The notes under the pieces are model-generated. The model ran no database searches and was not told where the DNA came from. It saw only the letters and a program-made list of their open reading frames with translations. Position numbers and translations under genes: made by a program. Source: Streptomyces sp. Edi4 (lineage in GTDB: Bacteria > Actinomycetota > Actinomycetes > Streptomycetales > Streptomycetaceae). From it: a stretch of 64,000 bases of DNA. Below, in pieces: positions 58,947-64,000 of this stretch. Each line of letters opens with the position of its first letter. Position 1 is the stretch's first letter. Location of the stretch: positions 1 through 64,000 of the forward strand of contig NZ_JBEJGY010000001.1 of NCBI RefSeq assembly GCF_040253615.1, in the 5' to 3' direction.

Positions 58947-59438
58947 ATGGAGCAGTACGAGATCAACTGGAACGACGGAAACCAGGACATCGCAGAGGCC
59001 GTCATGTGGGCGGCCGATGAGTGCAAGCCGCTGCTCGTCACCACGTCCTGCGGCCGCACGGTGCGCCTGATCCCGGAGCAGGCGGCACCGGCTGAACCGG
59101 CCGATCCGCTGGAGGGGGTCGCGGTACAGGAAGTCTCGCGCGCGGTGCGCGAGTTGCGCAGGACGACCGAGTACGTCCAGACCCTCAACGTCGAGGGTGC
59201 GCCGGAACTGTCCGCGGGCTCCGAACTCACGGCGCTCACGCCGGGCATCGTGTGGCTGGAGTACGTCATCGAGGTTGCGCAGGGGACCACGCGGCTGCGC
59301 GGCGTACACGTCAGCGGCTATCGGGCGCGACGCACGGGGCGGCCCGACGTCGTGACGTCCACCAGCTTCGTCGGCACGACCCTCAAGGATGTGCCGCCTT
59401 GGCTGCACGCGCTCGCCGTCCGGTACGCGCAAGCCTGA
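58947..59438 (+). CDS. Hypothetical protein
   Basis: 163 aa; ATG 58947 has AAGGAGG 6 nt upstream (ATG 58941 is too close). Acidic N-terminus, helical middle (VQEVSRAVRELRRTTEYVQT) and beta C-terminus. Co-transcribed with the DUF6011-like gene and closed by the 59501 hairpin. Unrecognised. Confidence 0.65.
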   Translation: MEQYEINWNDGNQDIAEAVMWAADECKPLLVTTSCGRTVRLIPEQAAPAEPADPLEGVAVQEVSRAVRELRRTTEYVQTLNVEGAPELSAGSELTALTPGIVWLEYVIEVAQGTTRLRGVHVSGYRARRTGRPDVVTSTSFVGTTLKDVPPWLHALAVRYAQA

Positions 59439-59500
59439 CCCAGCCACCCGGCCCCGCCCCTCCGGTGGGGCCCATCACATTCGGCCCTGCACCGAAAGCA

Positions 59501-59529
59501 GCAACGCCCCGCCGTCGGCGGGGCGTTGC
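59501..59529 (+). terminator. 13-bp hairpin
   Basis: GCAACGCCCCGCC-GTC-GGCGGGGCGTTGC, about 60 bp after the last phage-type gene. No phage-style promoter or gene lies to its right. Confidence 0.85.
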
Positions 59530-59659
59530 GCGTGGGAGCGGGCTCCCGGCGGGAAGTGCAGTCGGGCCCGGCGGTCTTCTCGGCACGGGGGGTTTAGAGA
59601 AGGGGATGGATGTCACGCCGGGCCCGTAGGTCTGATGATCAGCGCGGCGCCGCCGAGCG

Positions 59660-59950
59660 TCAAAACCCGGGCCGCGCGGCGGGCGCCGTGTTGCGCATAC
59701 GCTCGATCAGCCCGCCGATGTCGGCCGTCCGCGACTGACGGATGGCCCGGGCGCACTCCAGCGTCGGTGACACGGTCCTGGGCTGCTCGACGACCGACAG
59801 CTGCGTTCCGTCTGCGACCCCGTTCGCCGCCAGGGTCATCCCCGAGGCCACCAGACGCAGGACACCGCCGGGCTCCGGCTGCGGGAGGTCCTCCCCGCTC
59901 GCCGCGCCCTGGGCGGACCGACTGGTGCGATGCGGTACTACTGAAGCCAT
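59660..59950 (-). CDS. Hypothetical protein
   Basis: 96 aa from ATG 59950, with GGGG-type sites upstream. Likely partly disordered N-terminus then LRLVASGMTLAANGVADGTQ and a helical C-terminus. Unknown. Leftward, unlike neighbours. Confidence 0.45.
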   Translation of the reverse strand: MASVVPHRTSRSAQGAASGEDLPQPEPGGVLRLVASGMTLAANGVADGTQLSVVEQPRTVSPTLECARAIRQSRTADIGGLIERMRNTAPAARPGF

Positions 59951-60257
59951 TTTCCCCGGCCCCTTCTGGCAGTTGCTGTGCACGGTGCATTGCTGGCTGC
60001 ACTCGGCTCGCGTCGAGACGCGACATCTTCGAGGCGGCGCAGCATGGGTCTGTGATGCAGAGGTCCGCTACGACGTGAACACCACTGGCGTACAGGTCGC
60101 GCGAGGAGCACTCCGCGCTGTCATCTGTGCGTGCAAGGAACTGTCGGGGGGCAGTCCCGGGCCGCTGGAACCTGGTGGTGCGTCCGGTGCCGTATTGCTA
60201 CGGCGAGCGAGGTGCACTGCCCGAGCCGCGCCCGGGCAGACACCCCAAGCCTTGCGG

Positions 60258-60452
60258 CTAGTCCCAGTTGGTGTCGGCGGGAGCCACAATCGTGTCCGGG
60301 CTGGCAGGCGCCGGCGTGACGACGTCCCAATGCGTATCGGCAAGTGCAGGGCCGCCGTGATGGACGGCGGGTAGGGAAGAGACAGCCAAGGCGGCGCAGG
60401 CGGCAAGAAGTGCCGCCGCGGCAGCCGTTCGGATTCGGCGAGCAACAGTCAC
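60258..60452 (-). CDS. Secreted peptide precursor
   Basis: 64 aa from GTG 60452. Arg-rich start and a hydrophobic Ala/Leu signal peptide with an ALA-type cleavage site near residue 38 leave a mature peptide of about 26 residues that begins DTHWD and ends ADTNWD. The repeated DT(H/N)WD ends are unusual. Divergent from a LuxR-family gene; may be a regulatory or signalling peptide. Confidence 0.6.
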   Translation of the reverse strand: MTVARRIRTAAAAALLAACAALAVSSLPAVHHGGPALADTHWDVVTPAPASPDTIVAPADTNWD

Positions 60453-60484
60453 GGGGGAAGGGTCCTTTCAGGAGGACGGATGAC

Positions 60485-60520
60485 CAGGTCAGGGAAAACC
60501 CCTGGAAAACACCTGACCTG
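60485..60520 (+). promoter_or_regulatory. Dyad in divergent peptide/LuxR region
   Basis: CAGGTCAGG and CCTGACCTG, 9-bp perfect arms 18 bp apart, with two GGAAAAC copies inside. Probable operator. Confidence 0.5.
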
Positions 60521-60616
60521 CATATGTCATTGACCTAGGCTGGCCGCCTCCACTCTCGACATCAAGGCTGGTAGCACTGCGTGTAGACGCAACGCCGGAG
60601 GACGCAGCAATAAATC

Positions 60617-61639
60617 ATGAGCAATACCGACAGAACACCCGACATCCAGCGGCCGCCCACCCTCACGAGCCCCGCACGCGATCTGCTGCGCCGTGCCTTG
60701 AAGGGTGAGCAGATCGCGGAGGACACCCCGGGACTCGGTGAACTGGCCAGGCTCGGCGTACTGCGCCCCGAGCCCTACCGGCCGAGCACCTACGTTCTGT
60801 CTGCACGCTCCGACATCGAACGGCACCTGCACGCGGCCGCCGAGCAGCAGCTGGTCGCGGCCGCAGGGTTCATGGCGCAAATCCAAGGCTTCCTCGAGGA
60901 CATCGACGGCGAGCGCGGCCTGTTCGGAACGCCGAGCGGTGACTACCAGTCGCGCTTCCTGGACGGGTCGAACGAGGTCCACAAAGTACTGACCAGCCTC
61001 ACCTACGCTGCTCAGCGGGAAGTGCTGACCATGCATCCCGGCGCGCGCCGGCCCGAGCATCTGAAGAACTCCGAGAGCCGGGATACGGAGATGATGGAGC
61101 GCGGGGTCGTCCTGCGCACCATCTACCAGCGATCCAACCTGACCGCCCCGCATGTCCGACGCTACGTCGCCATGGCGCTGGAGCTGGGAGCTCAGATCCG
61201 CACTGTCGATGCGCCGTTGACCAAGACCATCGTCATCGACGGAACCGATGCCTTCGTCCCTGACCTGGTCGACGGACGGCCTGCGGCTGCTGGTGCGTGG
61301 CACATTCGGGACCCTGCGGCCATCGGCTACATCCGGCGTGCTTTCGAGAACGAATGGCTGCACGCGGTGCCCTGGGACACCACTCCTGCGGCGTCCGAGG
61401 CCGAAGCGGAGGACTCCCCCGCTCCCGCTGTTCGGCCCATCACATCTGCTCGCCAGCGCTCCATTTTGCGAGGCATCAGCCAGGGCCACAGTTACGCGCA
61501 GATCGGCCGCCAGCTCGGCTGGAAGGTCCGCACGGTCGGCGCCGAGATGGCGCAGCTGCGCAGTGAACTGGGCATGGAGACGAACGAGCAGGTCATGTAC
61601 TGGTTCGCGACTTCGTCCGACCGCCACGTAAGGGACTAG
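60617..61639 (+). CDS. LuxR-type HTH regulator
   Basis: 340 aa. N-terminal winged-helix-like region and a long TrmB-like helical segment (residues about 25-190), then a C-terminal LuxR HTH (ITSARQRSILRGISQGHSYA, then QIGRQLGWKVRTVGAEM). ATG 60617, GGAGGA 14 nt upstream. Divergent from the secreted-peptide gene, which is its likely target. Confidence 0.8.
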   Translation: MSNTDRTPDIQRPPTLTSPARDLLRRALKGEQIAEDTPGLGELARLGVLRPEPYRPSTYVLSARSDIERHLHAAAEQQLVAAAGFMAQIQGFLEDIDGERGLFGTPSGDYQSRFLDGSNEVHKVLTSLTYAAQREVLTMHPGARRPEHLKNSESRDTEMMERGVVLRTIYQRSNLTAPHVRRYVAMALELGAQIRTVDAPLTKTIVIDGTDAFVPDLVDGRPAAAGAWHIRDPAAIGYIRRAFENEWLHAVPWDTTPAASEAEAEDSPAPAVRPITSARQRSILRGISQGHSYAQIGRQLGWKVRTVGAEMAQLRSELGMETNEQVMYWFATSSDRHVRD

Positions 61640-61640
61640 T

Positions 61641-62669
61641 TCAGTCTGCTGGGGCGCCGGGCCCGTGGCCGAAGCGTGGCGTGTCCGCCGGCTCCGCCTC
61701 CAGGCGAAGTCGCTGGAAGCGCAGCGGGTGGCGGAAGACGCCACCATGGTCGACGGCCCGGTCGGCGCTGATCTCTGCCACCAGTTCGGGACGGACCAGG
61801 GTTGTCTTCAGAACGTCCCGGGACCCCCATGCTGAGGAGAACTTCACTCCCCTCCAGGGGTGGTCGGGACCAGCGGCTTCCAGATGCGCAGCGACCTGCT
61901 GCGCGGTGTCCGGGCGCAGGGGCACGGTACGGCCCACCGTGCGGAGGCGGCCGTGTTCGTCGTAGCGGCCGAGGACGAGGAGCTGCGGTCGTGTCAGAGT
62001 GCCCGTAATCGCACCGATGATGGCCTCCGTGGTGTCCCGCCGTCTGATCTTGGTCCAGCCGCGTTGGCCCGGCTGGTAGCGCTGGTTCATGCGCTTGGCG
62101 ACAAGGCCTTCCACCCCGGTGACGTCGGTCCAGGTCTCCAGCCACTCCTGGGCCGTGGCGAGGTCGGTGGTCATGGGGCAGAGCGTCCACGGCGCGGTCA
62201 ACTGGTGGGTTGCGAAGAGGCCTTCGAGAATGCGGCGGCGATCGCGGTACGGGCGCGTCAGGAGCTCGGTCCCGTCGATCTGGAGGGCGTCGAAGGCAAC
62301 ATAGAAGGCCGGCAGACGTACGCCCAGCGTGGCCGCGGTGCGCGACCGGGCAGCGGCTCGCCGCTGGAGTCCTTCGAAGGACAGTTGGCCGGTCTCGGTG
62401 TCCCAGACGAGAAGCTCGCCATCGAGAACGAGGCCGTCGGGCAGCTGCTCGCCGGCCGCGACCAGGTCGGGGAATCGGTCCTGGATCAGGCTGCCGCGGC
62501 GAGTCTGCAAGCGGAGGCGTCCGCCGGGGCCGCCAGGGGTGAAGACAATCGCGCGGTGGCCGTCCAGCTTCTGCTCCAGGGCCACCAAGCCGCGCGCCAG
62601 AGTGCTGGGGCTCGGAAGTGACTCGGCAGGCTGGGCGAGCATGGGGGTGATGGGAGGCAACAGCGCCAT
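61641..62669 (-). CDS. ATP-dependent DNA ligase (LigC/LigD-type)
   Basis: 342 aa. Nucleotidyltransferase motif I EQKLDGHRA (adenylated Lys), DGELLVWD (motif III), AFDALQIDG, EGLVAKR (motif IV) and KIRRRDT (motif V), then an OB-fold domain. ATG 62669 follows AAGGAGG. Convergent with the LuxR gene (1-bp gap). Family members act in end joining or repair. Confidence 0.9.
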   Translation of the reverse strand: MALLPPITPMLAQPAESLPSPSTLARGLVALEQKLDGHRAIVFTPGGPGGRLRLQTRRGSLIQDRFPDLVAAGEQLPDGLVLDGELLVWDTETGQLSFEGLQRRAAARSRTAATLGVRLPAFYVAFDALQIDGTELLTRPYRDRRRILEGLFATHQLTAPWTLCPMTTDLATAQEWLETWTDVTGVEGLVAKRMNQRYQPGQRGWTKIRRRDTTEAIIGAITGTLTRPQLLVLGRYDEHGRLRTVGRTVPLRPDTAQQVAAHLEAAGPDHPWRGVKFSSAWGSRDVLKTTLVRPELVAEISADRAVDHGGVFRHPLRFQRLRLEAEPADTPRFGHGPGAPAD

Positions 62670-63011
62670 CAGGGCCTCCTTCCACCGTCCGCTGCGGGCA
62701 CTGCGCCACCAGCCTTCCCACCCTGGTCGGCGAAGTCTCGCCTACATACAGCTTCCGGGTGGCTGGCTTCAGCCGCGAGAGGACCACACCGCAGAAGCCC
62801 CCGCAGCTCGTCACGTCGGGTACGACAGCGGCCCCGGTCCGCGCCCTGATGGCGGCGGACCGGGGCCGATGCGCTCCCAATCTCCCGTACTGCCCGACGG
62901 ATCCAGCTGCTCCACGGCTGTTTCCGTCCACCGGTGCGGCCGATGCCCGCGGCCTTCCGGTGCAGCCCACACTACATGAAACCCAACACGTAAGGAATGG
63001 TTTGGAGGTGG
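62670..63011. other. Intergenic region
   Basis: 342 bp without a convincing gene. The minus-strand frame here is an extension of an alternative reading of the ligase region. No clear hairpin or repeat was seen. Confidence 0.5.
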
Positions 63012-63719
63012 TTACTGCCAGGGGGCGGGTCCCGTGCCCGCCGCCCAGTCCAGGAGCTGTCGGGAGCCGAACAGTCGCAGAGGCACCTCAAGGTCGCAAT
63101 TCCAGTCGACCGCGCTCGTGGTGAACGTGCTGGTCGTCACCACAGCTGCCATATCGCAGCGATGGGTGTCCCGGTAGGTGCCGTTCACTTGATAGAGCAC
63201 CTCGGCACGCACCTTCCTCGCCTCGGCGAACCGTTTGCACTGCACCAACAGCCAGCGCCCGTCGGGAGTGCGCGCCGTCACATCGCCCGCCCGGTCCCCC
63301 GCTCCGCCGAGCACAGTCACGTAGGTACAGCCGTCTCGCCGGCACAACTGGGCGACGGCTTCCTCGAAGCCGCCTGGACTCAGGGCTCGCCAGCCATCGA
63401 TGGCGGTGGGCAGCGTGGCCCACCCGGCGCGGCCCCGGCGACGGGTCCACCGGCGGCCGCCGTAGTAGCCCGCCACGATCGCGGCCAGGCCGAGGAGCAC
63501 CAGGAGCCCAGTCAAGACGGCCGGGTGGTGACTCAGGTAGTTGCCGATGAGGAACAGCGCTACCGCGGCAACGAGCAGGACTGAGCCGCCGTCCCGTGCG
63601 GGTAAGTGGCGGTACCAGGGGCGCGGGGTGGCAGGACGCCGGGCGGCGGGGTGGCGGCGGGTGGAGGGGCGGCGGGCCGTGGAGCGGCTGGTGCGGGGAC
63701 GGCGGCTGGTGCTGGCCAT
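63012..63719 (-). CDS. Membrane-anchored Mrr-like nuclease
   Basis: 235 aa from ATG 63719 (GAGGAGA). Basic N-terminus, two TMs (about 48-63 and 68-85), then a PD-(D/E)XK-type domain: GGFEEAVAQLCRRDGCTYVT, GDVTARTPDGRWLLVQCKRF (D...QxK). Resembles Mrr-like restriction endonuclease domains of actinomycete plasmids. May act on modified or incoming DNA. Confidence 0.75.
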   Translation of the reverse strand: MASTSRRPRTSRSTARRPSTRRHPAARRPATPRPWYRHLPARDGGSVLLVAAVALFLIGNYLSHHPAVLTGLLVLLGLAAIVAGYYGGRRWTRRRGRAGWATLPTAIDGWRALSPGGFEEAVAQLCRRDGCTYVTVLGGAGDRAGDVTARTPDGRWLLVQCKRFAEARKVRAEVLYQVNGTYRDTHRCDMAAVVTTSTFTTSAVDWNCDLEVPLRLFGSRQLLDWAAGTGPAPWQ

Positions 63720-63770
63720 GGGCGGGTCTCCTCGTCGGGTCGGGGCATCGGGGTGGGAGCGGTTGAGGTG

Positions 63771-64000
63771 TCAGTCCTGGCGCCAGGTGCCCTTGATGGA
63801 GCCCTCGAAGGTGCCGGTGCGGCGGCGGCCACCGCCGAAGACCAGGCGCAGGAACAGGGCGCCGGCAAGGCAGATGCCGCCGACCTTCAGCACGGTCAGA
63901 GTGGCGTGCCACAGGACGGTGGCGCCCGCCGAGACGCTGGTGGCGATGTCGGCCCCGTACACGGCGCCGACGGTGGTGACGGCCGCGGCGCCGGTGACGT
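63771..64000 (-). CDS. Small membrane protein, runs off right edge
   Basis: The frame is open to the window end. The visible part has one TM (VLWHATLTVLKVGGICLAGA) and a basic C-terminus (GGGRRRTGTFEGSIKGTWRQ). A GTG at 63962 is an internal alternative start. Resembles small Spd-like or accessory membrane proteins of Streptomyces plasmids (inference). Upstream of the nuclease, probably one operon. Confidence 0.5.
   Translation of the reverse strand, partial: VTGAAAVTTVGAVYGADIATSVSAGATVLWHATLTVLKVGGICLAGALFLRLVFGGGRRRTGTFEGSIKGTWRQD

Overview
The window is high-GC actinobacterial DNA. GC-rich codon use, Streptomyces-type small zinc-ribbon and DUF-like proteins, GTG/TTG starts and leaderless-looking starts all point to a Streptomyces or close relative. 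Most of it belongs to one temperate siphovirus-like element. A dispersed operator-promoter motif (TTACAAC-N4-RCRTTG-TATAGT) occurs at 11 sites from about 0.8 kb to 58.5 kb, so left arm and structural region appear to share one regulatory system. No functional integrase is visible. The only tyrosine-recombinase-like gene lacks its first catalytic arginine. An iteron-like cluster precedes a tandem pair of winged-helix proteins. A phage-plasmid lifestyle is therefore a reasonable inference, but it is not proven here.

Layout. 0-6.7 kb: small genes driven by the shared promoter, a three-gene operon with a HEPN/zinc-ribbon protein, a complete LexA-like repressor, and a single-gene cassette bounded by an 18-bp inverted repeat. 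6.7-8.5 kb: candidate replication origin or autoregulated operator with two overlapping RepL/MarR-like proteins. 8.5-19.4 kb: accessory region with an acetyltransferase, a TPR regulator, a Tn7-like remnant (intact TnsA-like gene, truncated TnsB-like gene), a gene cassette inside a 42-bp inverted repeat, and a HEPN gene overlapping a degenerate tyrosine recombinase. 19.4-24.7 kb: a tRNA-Trp(CCA), then leftward genes for an SDR reductase, a GNAT enzyme, a SIR2-like protein and a class-III aminotransferase, with a divergent GntR regulator.

24.7-58.1 kb is the phage late module, read leftward from high to low coordinates: ParB-like domain/DNA methylase, small terminase-like gene, ParB-like gene, C5 methyltransferase, second small terminase-like gene, large terminase, portal, scaffold, decoration protein, major capsid, MuF-like protein, connectors, tail terminator, major tail protein, frameshifted tail assembly chaperones, 1727-aa tape measure, distal tail and fibre proteins, papain-like protease, amidase endolysin, holin, and a two-piece C5 methyltransferase. 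Between terminase and portal sits a rightward block of five small genes, several as promoter-gene-hairpin units (moron style).

58.5-64 kb: two more small rightward genes and a strong terminator at 59.5 kb. Host- or plasmid-like genes follow: a LuxR regulator divergent from a secreted peptide, an ATP-dependent DNA ligase, a membrane-anchored Mrr-like nuclease and a small membrane protein running off the right edge. Coordinates were read by eye from the sequence, and functions rest on motifs rather than database searches.
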